A DNA stretch of 64,000 bases from the NCBI GenBank assembly GCA_902555585.1, contig CACDSY010000004.1:1-64000 (forward strand), given 5' to 3'. Both the position numbers and the translations under genes were made by a program. The notes under the pieces are model-generated. The model did not search any database, was not told where the DNA came from, and saw only the letters and a program-made list of their open reading frames with translations. This document shows positions 43,014-51,939 of this stretch, piece by piece. The stretch is from an uncultured Pelagibacteraceae bacterium. GTDB lineage: Bacteria; Pseudomonadota; Alphaproteobacteria; Pelagibacterales; Pelagibacteraceae. Each line of letters begins with the position of its first letter. Within the stretch, counting starts at the first letter, position 1.

Positions 43014-44204
43014 ATGCAAAGTTTTAAACTTAACGAAACTGATATTCTATCCAATCAAGATTGGACGTTTCCGACTAATATTGCATACGGTCCAGGTAGA
43101 TTGAAAGAAATAGGTGGTATCTGTAATAATTTAAATATTAAAAACCCTTTAATTGTTACAGATAAAGGTAGCACAAAATTACCATTTATAATTCATTTAC
43201 AAAATTATTTAAAAAGTTCTGATGTAAAATCCGATTTATTTTTTGATATATCTCCAAATCCAAGAGAAGATGAAGTTTCAAATGGTGTAAGTAAATTTAA
43301 AGATGGAAACCATGATGCTATAATTGCAATCGGTGGAGGCAGTGCCATGGATGGAGGAAAATTAATTTGCCTCACAGCAAACAATGACGTTCCATTAAGA
43401 GATTTTGAGTTTGAATTAACTCCGCCTAACATTAGTAAGGATAACCCGTTCCCAAAAATTATAACTATTCCAACAACTGCTGGAACTGGAGCTGAAACAG
43501 AAATTTCAGCTATGGTTACTTATTTAAAAGAAGGCATGAAATTTTGTATGTGGCATCCAGATGTTAGACCTTCCTTAGCATTGTTAGATCCAGAACTAAC
43601 TATTGGATTGCCAGCAAATTTAACGGCATGGACTGGTGCAGATGCTTTAATCCATGGTATAGAGGGTTATTGTGTTCCTGGTTTCAATCCAATGTGTGAT
43701 GGTGCTGCTTTAGAGGGTTTATCTTTGATATCAAAATCTTTAATCACAGCTGTAGAAGATCCTAGCAATATAGTTGCAAGAGGTGGAATGCATGTTGGAT
43801 CTTGTTTAGCGGGAATTTCTTTTTTAAAAGGTTTAGGATTAGTACATGCTATTGCTCATATGGTTGGAGCCGAATACAATACTCATCACGGACTAACGAA
43901 TGCAATAATATTACCTGTAGTTTTAAAATATAATTTACCAGGTATGGAAGAAAAAGTTAAAAGAATGTCAGAGGCTATGCAATTTAAAGATCATTCTGTA
44001 GATGCATTTATATCAAACATTGAAAACATTCTTGATAGAATTAAAATTCCAAAAAGTTTGAGCGAAATTGGAGTCCCCGAGGATTGTGTTGATAGAATTG
44101 CTGAAAAATCAATGAAAGATCAAGCCTATGGACAAAATCCTAGAAAAGCAACTTTAGAAGAAATAAAGGAAATTACTCTAGCATCCATTAAAAAAGCTAG
44201 GTAA
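43014..44204 (+). CDS. Iron-containing alcohol dehydrogenase
   Basis: A 396-residue group III (Fe-ADH) enzyme. NAD-binding 'AIGGGSAMDGGK' and 'TIPTTAGTGAETEISAM' are present, and the metal ligands lie in 'HAIAHMVGAEYNTHHGLTNAI' together with an upstream Asp/His in 'GADALIHGIEGY'. It would interconvert an alcohol and an aldehyde with NAD(H). It begins an operon with amidase (12 bp gap), EamA and homocysteine S-methyltransferase genes. The substrate is not readable from sequence. Confidence 0.92.
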   Translation: MQSFKLNETDILSNQDWTFPTNIAYGPGRLKEIGGICNNLNIKNPLIVTDKGSTKLPFIIHLQNYLKSSDVKSDLFFDISPNPREDEVSNGVSKFKDGNHDAIIAIGGGSAMDGGKLICLTANNDVPLRDFEFELTPPNISKDNPFPKIITIPTTAGTGAETEISAMVTYLKEGMKFCMWHPDVRPSLALLDPELTIGLPANLTAWTGADALIHGIEGYCVPGFNPMCDGAALEGLSLISKSLITAVEDPSNIVARGGMHVGSCLAGISFLKGLGLVHAIAHMVGAEYNTHHGLTNAIILPVVLKYNLPGMEEKVKRMSEAMQFKDHSVDAFISNIENILDRIKIPKSLSEIGVPEDCVDRIAEKSMKDQAYGQNPRKATLEEIKEITLASIKKAR

Positions 44205-44216
44205 TAGTAAATTCCC

Positions 44217-45635
44217 ATGCTTGAAAATAAATCAGTTAAAGAAATTATTTCTTTAATTAAGAAAAAGGATGTTTCAGTAAAAGAAATAGTTGGCTTATAT
44301 TTTGAAAGAATAAAAAAATTTAATCCATCTTTGAATGCTATTGTTTCAATTAAGGATGAAGAGGAAATAATTAAAGAAGCTGAGATTAAGGACAAAAATT
44401 TTGAACAGAATAAGCCGTTATTTGGCTTACCTCTTGCCTCTAAAGATTTGCTAGATGTAGTTGGTTTTCCAACCACTTATGGTTTTCCTGGATATAAAGA
44501 TTATTTTCCAAAAAAAAATTCTATAATTGTTGATCGTCAGATAGATGCTGGTGGATTAATAATTGGAAAGACAAATACTGCTGAATTAGGAGTGGGCGCT
44601 CATACAGCTAATAGATTATTTGGAATAACACCAAACATATATGGAAATAGTCAATCATCAGGTGGATCGAGTGGTGGAGCTGGTGTTGCAGTTGCAGCAA
44701 ATTTACTGCCATTTGCTGATGGTACAGATATGATGGGTTCTTGTAGAACACCTGCTGCTTACGCAAATGTTTATGGTTTTAGACCAACACCAGGATTACT
44801 TCCCGATTATCGAACAAATGAAAAAAAGAAAAATCTTCCAGTTATTTCAACACCAGGATGTCTAGCCAGAACACCTGAAGATATGTCTATTTTTTTAGAT
44901 GTCATAGTTGGAGAACATAAAGAAGACCCAATTTCTTTCAGTTTAGATAATTCTTTTAGTGAGGTTAATTTAAGTGACCAGGAATTTTCAAAAATAAAAA
45001 TTGGATGGTTATCTGATATGAATGGTAATTATCAATATGATCCTGAGATAATTGAAATATGCAACAAACAACTTAACAATCTTGAAAAGTATAAAGTTAT
45101 AATTGAAAACTTAAAACCAAAAATAGATGCTCATAAATTATGGAATTGCTGGGGAACGTTGAGAGCAAAAAGTATTTATGAGGATATTATTACAATGAAT
45201 ATAAAAGATGTTAATGAAATGACTCCTCAAGCGATATGGGAATACAATAAAGGTATCAAACTTACAGATGAAGATGTAAAATCTGCTCTTAACTCAAGAA
45301 TTGAATTATCAAATGATGTAAATAGTTTATTTGGTGATTTTGATTTTTTAGCTTTACCATCTCAACAATCATTTCCTTTTGATAAAAATTTAAGACACCC
45401 AGAAAAAATTAATGATAAATTAATGGATACTTATCATAGATGGATTGAAATACATATATTTGCTAGTCTTTTTTACTTACCATCAATTTCTTTACCTATT
45501 GGTTTTAATAAAGAGGGATTTCCAATAGGTATTCAAATTATAGCAAAACAAAAAGAAGATTTAAAAGTGATATCTTTTGCAAAAAGATATGAAGAAATTT
45601 TTAATTATTCTAAAATTAAACCAAAATTAAACTAA
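44217..45635 (+). CDS. Amidase (amidase signature family)
   Basis: A 472-residue amidase-signature enzyme. The Ser-cisSer-Lys triad is readable as K76 ('LASKDLLD'), S151 ('SSGGSSGGAG') and S175 ('MMGSCRTPAA'). It hydrolyses an amide to acid and ammonia; no gatA/gatC neighbours and the catabolic context argue against a tRNA amidotransferase role. The nucleophile loop reads DMMGSCR where DTGGSIR is usual, which suggests an unusual acyl pocket. It overlaps the EamA gene by one base (TAATG). Confidence 0.9.
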   Translation: MLENKSVKEIISLIKKKDVSVKEIVGLYFERIKKFNPSLNAIVSIKDEEEIIKEAEIKDKNFEQNKPLFGLPLASKDLLDVVGFPTTYGFPGYKDYFPKKNSIIVDRQIDAGGLIIGKTNTAELGVGAHTANRLFGITPNIYGNSQSSGGSSGGAGVAVAANLLPFADGTDMMGSCRTPAAYANVYGFRPTPGLLPDYRTNEKKKNLPVISTPGCLARTPEDMSIFLDVIVGEHKEDPISFSLDNSFSEVNLSDQEFSKIKIGWLSDMNGNYQYDPEIIEICNKQLNNLEKYKVIIENLKPKIDAHKLWNCWGTLRAKSIYEDIITMNIKDVNEMTPQAIWEYNKGIKLTDEDVKSALNSRIELSNDVNSLFGDFDFLALPSQQSFPFDKNLRHPEKINDKLMDTYHRWIEIHIFASLFYLPSISLPIGFNKEGFPIGIQIIAKQKEDLKVISFAKRYEEIFNYSKIKPKLN

Positions 45636-46528
45636 TGGTCAGACACAAACATCATTTTAAAATAGCTTTTGCATTAGCAATAGCTGCTGGATCATGGGGA
45701 GTTTATTGGCTACCTCAAAGAATTTTAGAAGATGGGGGACTCACTGGAGGTTGGGGAACAATTTCTCAAATGATGATCGGAATTTTATTACTTACACCCA
45801 TCTCTTTGTGGAGAAAGTATAAAGGTCGTACATCTGGTTTAGAAATTCCTTTTGTTGGTTTTTTAACCGGCAGTGGTTTTATATGTTACGCATTAAGTTT
45901 CTTGCTTACAGATGTTGTAAGAGCATTGATCATGTTTTACATGATACCTGTCTGGACGACTATTTTTGAAATATATTTTTTAAAAAAAAGACCAGGTTTA
46001 GAAAGAGTTTTAACTTTAAGCTTAGCACTTGGGGGCTTGTGGGTAGTTTTCAGTCAATCTAATATCATACCATTACCACAAAATGCAGGAGATTGGTTGG
46101 CATTACTAGGAGGTGTACTATTTGGCGCTGGATTAGTACGTTTAGAAATTTCTAAAACAGACGGTGTGTTTCCAGTAATCTTTTCTTTCTTCGTTTATGG
46201 GACAATATTTAACATTTTTGCTGGCTTTATTTTAAAAGATTACTTAGGACCTATGCCACCGATTGAAGCCTTTGCATCAATGTTTACTTTTTTAGTTCTT
46301 ATTTCAGTATTTTATTTTATTCCTACCGGAGTAGTTATAATGTGGTCTCCATCTGTTTTAGGTGCAGGCCTTTGTGCAATATTGTATTTAAGCGAAATAG
46401 TAGTTGGAGTTATATCAGCTGGCATTCTGACTGACGAAACATTTGGTTGGAGAGAAGTTGTTGGAAGTACAATGATTGTTGTAGGAGGAGTATTAGCTGT
46501 TGTTCTAGCACCAAAAGAAGAAAAGTAG
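45635..46528 (+). CDS. EamA/DMT superfamily transporter
   Basis: A 297-residue inner-membrane protein with ten hydrophobic segments. It begins with a basic patch ('VRHKHHFK') and then 'IAFALAIAAGSWGVYWLPQRILEDGGLTGGW'; the end of the first half has 'LIMFYMIPVWTTIFEIYFLKKRPG'. It differs clearly from the other EamA proteins of the window. Start at the TAATG overlap with the amidase gene; stop abuts the methyltransferase ATG. It likely moves a compound handled by the Fe-ADH/amidase/methyltransferase operon. Confidence 0.88.
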   Translation: MVRHKHHFKIAFALAIAAGSWGVYWLPQRILEDGGLTGGWGTISQMMIGILLLTPISLWRKYKGRTSGLEIPFVGFLTGSGFICYALSFLLTDVVRALIMFYMIPVWTTIFEIYFLKKRPGLERVLTLSLALGGLWVVFSQSNIIPLPQNAGDWLALLGGVLFGAGLVRLEISKTDGVFPVIFSFFVYGTIFNIFAGFILKDYLGPMPPIEAFASMFTFLVLISVFYFIPTGVVIMWSPSVLGAGLCAILYLSEIVVGVISAGILTDETFGWREVVGSTMIVVGGVLAVVLAPKEEK

Positions 46529-47518
46529 ATGCTGTTTAAAGAAAAGTTTAAATCAAATTCAAAAATATTCTTAGATGGTGGAAATGGTTCTGAGATTGCA
46601 AACTTAGGAGGTGAGATGACGCCAGCTTTTTCTGCATTAGCAACAATCACAGCACCAGAAATTGTAAGACAAGTTCATGAAAATTTTATGGATGCAGGCT
46701 GTGATCTTATTACAGCAAATACCTTTAGTACTACAAGACACAATATGAATAGCGTTAATAGAGGTAATGAAACAAAGGAGTTTATTGTTAGATCTGTCGA
46801 AATAGCCAAAAAGGCAATTAAGAATAAGGGAAAAGAAAATATAGTTGGAATAGCAGGGAGTATGTCGAATTTTTTCTCATTGAAGGAAAATGAATTTGTT
46901 CCAAACCCAAAATACATACCTTCATTTAGAGAGGAAGAGAGAAATTATAAAGAGGCTGCTAAAATCTTAAAAGAAGAGGGAGTCGATCTTTTAATTCTAG
47001 AAATGATATTAGATATAGATCACTCAAAAATCTTACTTAACTCTGCATTAGAAACTGGTTTACCTGTTTGGGTTGGACTTAGTTGCTGTATAAGCAAGTT
47101 TGATAATAACGTTATTGGAAGAAATTTTAGAGCTGAAAAAGAAAAATCACTTATTTATGATGAAAGTATATACAAAGAGCAACCAAAATTTATTCCTGAT
47201 GACAAGATTGTTCTTTTAGATGATATTATGAAATCTCTAACAAATATGGGCGGAGATGTTTATGGTATTATGCATACTTGGCTTGTTGATGCCTTCGATG
47301 GATTGAGGGTAATTAAAAATAATTGGCAGGGTCCAATTATGTTTTATCCAGAGATACATAAGTTTGATACAAAAACACATAAGGCAACAGTGACATACGC
47401 AGAGGATGAATTTGCTGATGAATGTGGAAAACTAATTGATGATCAAATTCAAATTATCGGAGGGTGTTGTGGTGTCACAGATAATCATCTCAAAAAATTA
47501 ATTTCTAGGTATTCTTAA
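46529..47518 (+). CDS. Homocysteine S-methyltransferase family protein
   Basis: A 329-residue zinc-dependent TIM barrel of the HMT/BHMT family. Start 'FLDGGNGSEIANLGGEM' is the family's first strand; Zn ligands are C186 or C187 ('VGLSCCISKF') and C313-C314 ('IGGCCGVT'). The family moves a methyl group from S-methylmethionine, glycine betaine or similar onto homocysteine, forming methionine. Donor specificity is not readable. It abuts the EamA gene and closes the operon that begins with Fe-ADH. A second homologue lies at 49152. Confidence 0.88.
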   Translation: MLFKEKFKSNSKIFLDGGNGSEIANLGGEMTPAFSALATITAPEIVRQVHENFMDAGCDLITANTFSTTRHNMNSVNRGNETKEFIVRSVEIAKKAIKNKGKENIVGIAGSMSNFFSLKENEFVPNPKYIPSFREEERNYKEAAKILKEEGVDLLILEMILDIDHSKILLNSALETGLPVWVGLSCCISKFDNNVIGRNFRAEKEKSLIYDESIYKEQPKFIPDDKIVLLDDIMKSLTNMGGDVYGIMHTWLVDAFDGLRVIKNNWQGPIMFYPEIHKFDTKTHKATVTYAEDEFADECGKLIDDQIQIIGGCCGVTDNHLKKLISRYS

Positions 47519-47526
47519 TTTTAATT

Positions 47527-48684
47527 TTAATTGTTAACTAAGTTTATCAACATATTAATCATATCAACTTTATAACTCTCTTTTGTTGCAGATTTTGTTT
47601 CCAATACTGAAAAGAATGCTGCGACTTTGCCGGTTTTAAAATTTGTTGCCAAAAACTGACCTCCATACCCAGAGTGTCCAATCATGTTACCTGATACCAT
47701 TGTTGAATTTGAGTAATACAAATATTTATTTTTTGATAATTCCATGTATTTAGGTCCTAAATTTTTAATAGTTTTGTCTAAAAAAGAAGGTGATCCAACT
47801 TTTCTATTTCCAACCCCCGTACCTTTTCTTGCAAAAAGCAAACCCATTCTTAAAAAATCTCTTGTAATTAAACAACCACCACCAGACATCCATGGCATCC
47901 CATATCTATCAGAGGCAATATATAAACCTTCTTCAAAGCCAGCAGCTTCAACTGCTGATAAAACCCAATCTCTTAAAGTTCTTCCACTTACCTTTTCTAC
48001 AATTAATCCTACTACATCAGTATTTGCAGATTTGTAAAATGCATATGCAGATTTATTTATTAAACTTTTGTTTTTAATTTTTTTAATTGTATTTAAATAT
48101 TCTTCTTGGCTTAAATTATTTTTTAAATTTTTTGGAAGTCTCCAACCTCCAACGGGCTCATGTAAAAAAGAGGAAGAATATGCTTTAGTATAATCTTCGG
48201 TATACGAATTTATAATATTCATATTCAAAACATCTTGTACTTTCGCATTAGCGTAACCGCTTCCGATTTTAGGCAAATAATGTGAAACTTTTTTATTCAA
48301 ATCTATTGATTTATTTTTCACAAGTTCACCTACAAATAAGTTAACAAACATTTTAGTTATTGACATAATTGTCTGTGGTTGATTTTTTTTGAAATCTTTA
48401 GCATATTTTTCAAATAATATATTTTGACCTTTGCCAACGATTATTGAACAAAAAGATTTATTTTTGATCATTTTTTTTACCAATGGTATTTTACTAATTT
48501 TATTATTGGGTTTTGACTGTAGTTTTAATACTAGATCAGATCTCAGATAAAGACTGTACCTATTTATTTTATGTAAATTCCTGTAACCAAATCTTCTAGT
48601 TTTTGGAAGATTCCATAAAGCCTTATTATCTCTAATTGTTTTTAATTCAGGGTTTTTAACGGAAGCTAATTTTATTATTTTCAA
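47527..48684 (-). CDS. Serine hydrolase of the beta-lactamase/class C family
   Basis: The catalytic motifs of class C beta-lactamase-like hydrolases are visible: SxxK in 'MSITKMFVN', the Tyr motif 'YKSANTDVVG' and the C-terminal 'GHSGYGG'. No signal peptide is seen, so esterase or peptidase activity in the cytoplasm is more likely than antibiotic resistance. The frame is open to a TTG at 48738, deep in msrA. A TTG at 48682-48684 overlaps the msrA TGA and gives about 385 residues, so it is preferred. The N-terminal ~100 residues are very Lys-rich. Confidence 0.78.
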   Translation of the reverse strand: MKIIKLASVKNPELKTIRDNKALWNLPKTRRFGYRNLHKINRYSLYLRSDLVLKLQSKPNNKISKIPLVKKMIKNKSFCSIIVGKGQNILFEKYAKDFKKNQPQTIMSITKMFVNLFVGELVKNKSIDLNKKVSHYLPKIGSGYANAKVQDVLNMNIINSYTEDYTKAYSSSFLHEPVGGWRLPKNLKNNLSQEEYLNTIKKIKNKSLINKSAYAFYKSANTDVVGLIVEKVSGRTLRDWVLSAVEAAGFEEGLYIASDRYGMPWMSGGGCLITRDFLRMGLLFARKGTGVGNRKVGSPSFLDKTIKNLGPKYMELSKNKYLYYSNSTMVSGNMIGHSGYGGQFLATNFKTGKVAAFFSVLETKSATKESYKVDMINMLINLVNN

Positions 48685-49133
48685 TATTTTAAAGATTTTT
48701 TTTGTTCGTATTTCTGGTGATACCCCTCTGCTTTGCAATAATTTTTTTCCTTAGATATTTTTGTTGATACCTTGCCATCTAATTTTTTGTTCACCTCTTT
48801 TAATACTTTTTCAGCAATCTTTTTTTCTTCATCAGTATTATAAAATATTTCTGATCTATATTGAATTCCTACATAAGTACCTTGCCTATTTACTTGTGTA
48901 GAGTCGTGCAATTCAAAAAATAGATTAACCATGTCCTCATACGATTTTTCTTTTTCATCATATTGAACTTTTACAACTTCAATATGGCCAGTGTCACCAC
49001 CGCACACAGCTTTATAGGTTACATTGGGATCATCCCCTCCACAGTAACCACATTCGGTAGAGATTATACCTTCAATACCTTCGTACTTAGTTTCATCCCA
49101 AAAACAACCAATACCACCAATAAATGTCTTCAT
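48681..49133 (-). CDS. msrA: Peptide methionine sulfoxide reductase MsrA
   Basis: A 150-residue enzyme that reduces methionine-S-sulfoxide in proteins. The catalytic motif is 'GIGCFWDETKYEGIEG' (C10), with 'TECGYCGG', 'HIEVVKVQYD', 'FFELHDSTQVNRQGTYVGIQYRS' following as in MsrA. A resolving Cys lies near the C-terminus ('KNYCKAEGYHQKY'). Length is slightly short but complete. It is 18 bp after the homocysteine methyltransferase gene, in a seven-gene minus-strand unit. Confidence 0.93.
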   Translation of the reverse strand: MKTFIGGIGCFWDETKYEGIEGIISTECGYCGGDDPNVTYKAVCGGDTGHIEVVKVQYDEKEKSYEDMVNLFFELHDSTQVNRQGTYVGIQYRSEIFYNTDEEKKIAEKVLKEVNKKLDGKVSTKISKEKNYCKAEGYHQKYEQKKSLKY

Positions 49134-49151
49134 TATTTTTTAATTTATACT

Positions 49152-50066
49152 TTAGTTTTTTAAAATTGAAATGGCTTTAATTTCATCAACTCCTATTCCA
49201 CAACAGCCACCTATAATTTGAGCTCCATCTTTAATCCACGTTTTTACTTCATTTAAATAATCATTTGGTGTCATGTCATCTATAAATCTCCAATGTGGTT
49301 TTTCATAATATCCTTTATTTGGATACGCTCCTATAACTCCATCAAAATTTTCTCTCGCAGTTTTTATTGCCTTACCTGTAGTTTTAATATCAGAGTGGGC
49401 TACTAAAATTGGACCGTTATGAATTTTTTTAAAATTATTTATAGATTTTTTAAAATTTTCATAGACGTGAGTATCAGAGTCAATTGTATCGTTGTACCCA
49501 AGCATTATTTGATTTTGATCATTCGTTACACATGATACAGACAACCAAACTGGTATACTTATCTTTGTAGAACAGTTTAACATTGTTTCCACAATATTTG
49601 CTTGAGAAGACATAGCCTCTAAAATAATTAAATCTACTCCTTCACCTGATAAAATTTTAAGTTGTTCATCAAAGCCAGGTATCATTGCTTTAACTCCTAG
49701 TTTATAAAAATTACCAAAAGTTGAAACGCTTCCAGCAAGAGCAACAACTTTGTTTGAATTTTTAATTGCATCTTTTGCAACTTGAACACTTTTTTTATTA
49801 AATTCCTCTATCGAGTCTTCATAACCATACTGTCTCATCGATATAGGTGTAGTGCTATATGTATTGGTAGTTATTACATCAGCACCCGCATTTATATAAT
49901 CTTCATGAATTTTTCTTACTAATTCTGGATGATCTACTGAGCATTTTCCACACCACATTTTTTCATCCATTTTAGCGCCATTCTTTTCTAATTCAGCACC
50001 CATTCCACCATCTAAAATAATAGTTTTTTTATTTTCCAATTTTTCATGAATTGATGAATAAGACAT
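49152..50066 (-). CDS. Homocysteine S-methyltransferase family protein
   Basis: From the ATG at 50066 the protein has 304 residues; the longer frame to 50120 would overlap the glyoxalase-family gene and adds no conserved sequence. 'IILDGGMGAELEKNG' opens the barrel; Zn ligands are C179 ('SVSCVTN') and C288-C289 ('IGGCCGIG'). It would transfer a methyl group from a methylated sulfur or nitrogen compound to homocysteine. Only moderately similar to the homologue at 46529, so the methyl donors may differ. It starts 4 bp after the VOC gene. Confidence 0.87.
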   Translation of the reverse strand: MSYSSIHEKLENKKTIILDGGMGAELEKNGAKMDEKMWCGKCSVDHPELVRKIHEDYINAGADVITTNTYSTTPISMRQYGYEDSIEEFNKKSVQVAKDAIKNSNKVVALAGSVSTFGNFYKLGVKAMIPGFDEQLKILSGEGVDLIILEAMSSQANIVETMLNCSTKISIPVWLSVSCVTNDQNQIMLGYNDTIDSDTHVYENFKKSINNFKKIHNGPILVAHSDIKTTGKAIKTARENFDGVIGAYPNKGYYEKPHWRFIDDMTPNDYLNEVKTWIKDGAQIIGGCCGIGVDEIKAISILKN

Positions 50067-50070
50067 AGTA

Positions 50071-50457
50071 TTATTCCTTGCTATTTGTAAAGGTGCAAAT
50101 TTTATTTCCATCAAGGTCACGAACGTAAGAATAATAAACCCCTGATCCCTCTGGTCGTTCTCCTCCAGATCCTTCGCTAGTACCTCCAGCTTTTAGTCCT
50201 GTTTCGTGAAATCTATCAACAATAAGTCTTGAAGATGTTATAAATGATATTTGTGTTCCATTTCCAAAAGTTGCTTCTTTTTTATTAAACGGTTTTGTGA
50301 TGTAAAACTCTATTTCGTTTGTATCTTTCTTTCCATATGCAGCATAATCATTTTCTACAGTTTCGTTTCTTTTTAGCCCAATAACTCCCAAAACTTCATC
50401 ATAAAACTTAATGGCAGCATCTAAATTATTTGTACCCACCATTACATAACCAATCAT
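50071..50457 (-). CDS. VOC/glyoxalase family protein
   Basis: A 128-residue vicinal-oxygen-chelate protein. 'MIGYVMVGTNNLDAAIKFYDEVLGVIG' is the typical beta-alpha start and 'YSYVRDLDGNKICTF' the typical end with a conserved Glu/Asp region. Such proteins are metal-dependent isomerases, dioxygenases, or sulfur-transfer/detoxification enzymes. A glyoxalase-like step on an aldehyde adduct is possible given the ALDH gene 30 bp upstream. Substrate unknown. Confidence 0.85.
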   Translation of the reverse strand: MIGYVMVGTNNLDAAIKFYDEVLGVIGLKRNETVENDYAAYGKKDTNEIEFYITKPFNKKEATFGNGTQISFITSSRLIVDRFHETGLKAGGTSEGSGGERPEGSGVYYSYVRDLDGNKICTFTNSKE

Positions 50458-50487
50458 CTCAACCTCAATTATTTTGAATATAATTTT

Positions 50488-51918
50488 TTAATTCCAACCA
50501 GTAATTGCCTTAACCTCTAGGTATTCAGTAAAACCCCATAGTCCACCCTCTCGACCATTTCCTGATTGCTTAAATCCTCCAAAAGGTGCTCCAGTTTCGG
50601 CTCCTTGACCGTTGATATAGACTGTTCCTGCTCTTACTTTTCTTGCTACTCTTTTTGCTTTTTCTTTATCTTCAGTTTGTAAATAGTTACCTAAACCGTA
50701 AGATGTATCATTTGTAATTTTAATTGCCTCTTCTTCTGTATCAAATGGAATAATTGAAAGTACTGGACCAAATATTTCTTCTCTAGCAATTTTCATATCG
50801 TTGTTTACATCAGTAAAAATTGTTGGTTTAACAAAATACCCCTTATTAAGACCATTTGGTAGATCAGGCCCACCGGCAGCTAAAGTTGCACCTTCTTTAA
50901 TTCCCTCATTTATAAGATTTACAACTTTATCATATTGAACTTTGGATACTAAAGGTCCAATGTGATCACCTTTTTTAGATGCCACATCTACTTTAATTTT
51001 ATTTGCTTCATCTACAGCTTCTTTTACTGCTCTATCATAAATTGATCTTTGAACTAGCATTCGTGTTGGAGCATCACACGACTGTCCAGTGTTGCTCATT
51101 ATAGTTCTTACTCCATCTCTAACAGCATCTGGATAAGAATCCTCAAATACTATATTTCCACCTTTACCGCCAAGTTCAAGTGTAACTTTTTTAATTGTAT
51201 CAGCTGCATTTTTCTGTATCAGCTTTCCCGCTCTTGTAGATCCTGTAAATGAAACCATATCAATATCTGGGTGACCAGATATATGATTTCCAACTACTTC
51301 TCCGTTACCATTTATTAAATTGAATACACCTGGAGGAAACCCAGCTTCGTCAATTATTTCTGCAAACAAAACACCTGATACTGGAGCCACTTCTGACGGT
51401 TTTAAAATCATTGTGCAACCAGCTGCAAGTGCTGGTATGACCTTAAGTACTATTTGGTTCATTGGATAATTCCATGGCGTTATTAATCCACAAACTCCAA
51501 TTGGCTCATATCTGATTTGATTGTTTGATTTTGGATCAAACTGATGTTCAAAATTAAAATCTTTTAAAATTTCTATTACATTTTTAGATATATCTGCTCC
51601 CATTTTAGTATGAGTCTCTGATGCAAAATCTAATGGTGCACCCATTTCCATTGATTGTGCTTCAACCATTTCATCCCATCTTCTATTATAAATTTCACAA
51701 AATTTTTCTAATAACTTTATTCTCTCTTCTTTCGAAGTTTCTTTCCAGGTTTCAAATGCTACTTTAGCAGCACTTACAGCTTTATCAGTATCCTCTTTAG
51801 ATCCTAAAGAAATTACAGCAAAAGCCTCTTCAGTTGATGGATCAATTACATCAAAGTCATTAGGTTTGACTGGAGCAACCCATTTTCCGTTTATATAAAA
51901 ATTTTTCTTTTCAATCAT
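50488..51918 (-). CDS. NAD(P)-dependent aldehyde dehydrogenase
   Basis: A 476-residue ALDH. Catalytic N150 ('ITPWNYPMNQ'), E248 ('LELGGKGG') and C281 ('NTGQSCDAPTRM') are present. It is closest by eye to the general ALDH family that includes betaine-aldehyde and 3-succinoylsemialdehyde-pyridine enzymes. It follows the HIBADH-like gene by 21 bp. An aldehyde made by an alcohol or amine oxidation in this operon is the probable substrate. Confidence 0.92.
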   Translation of the reverse strand: MIEKKNFYINGKWVAPVKPNDFDVIDPSTEEAFAVISLGSKEDTDKAVSAAKVAFETWKETSKEERIKLLEKFCEIYNRRWDEMVEAQSMEMGAPLDFASETHTKMGADISKNVIEILKDFNFEHQFDPKSNNQIRYEPIGVCGLITPWNYPMNQIVLKVIPALAAGCTMILKPSEVAPVSGVLFAEIIDEAGFPPGVFNLINGNGEVVGNHISGHPDIDMVSFTGSTRAGKLIQKNAADTIKKVTLELGGKGGNIVFEDSYPDAVRDGVRTIMSNTGQSCDAPTRMLVQRSIYDRAVKEAVDEANKIKVDVASKKGDHIGPLVSKVQYDKVVNLINEGIKEGATLAAGGPDLPNGLNKGYFVKPTIFTDVNNDMKIAREEIFGPVLSIIPFDTEEEAIKITNDTSYGLGNYLQTEDKEKAKRVARKVRAGTVYINGQGAETGAPFGGFKQSGNGREGGLWGFTEYLEVKAITGWN

Positions 51919-51939
51919 AAATGCACTTTAACACAGAAT

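Noticed and set aside
44126..44476. 116-codon minus-strand ORF over the Fe-ADH/amidase junction
   Set aside because: Antisense to two clear enzyme genes; Ser-rich low-complexity translation without recognisable domains.
46312..46650. 112-codon minus-strand ORF over the EamA/methyltransferase junction
   Set aside because: Shadow of two well-supported plus-strand genes; no motif and no SD.
47527..48684. Antibiotic-resistance beta-lactamase
   Set aside because: Only the general serine-hydrolase motifs are present and there is no signal peptide.
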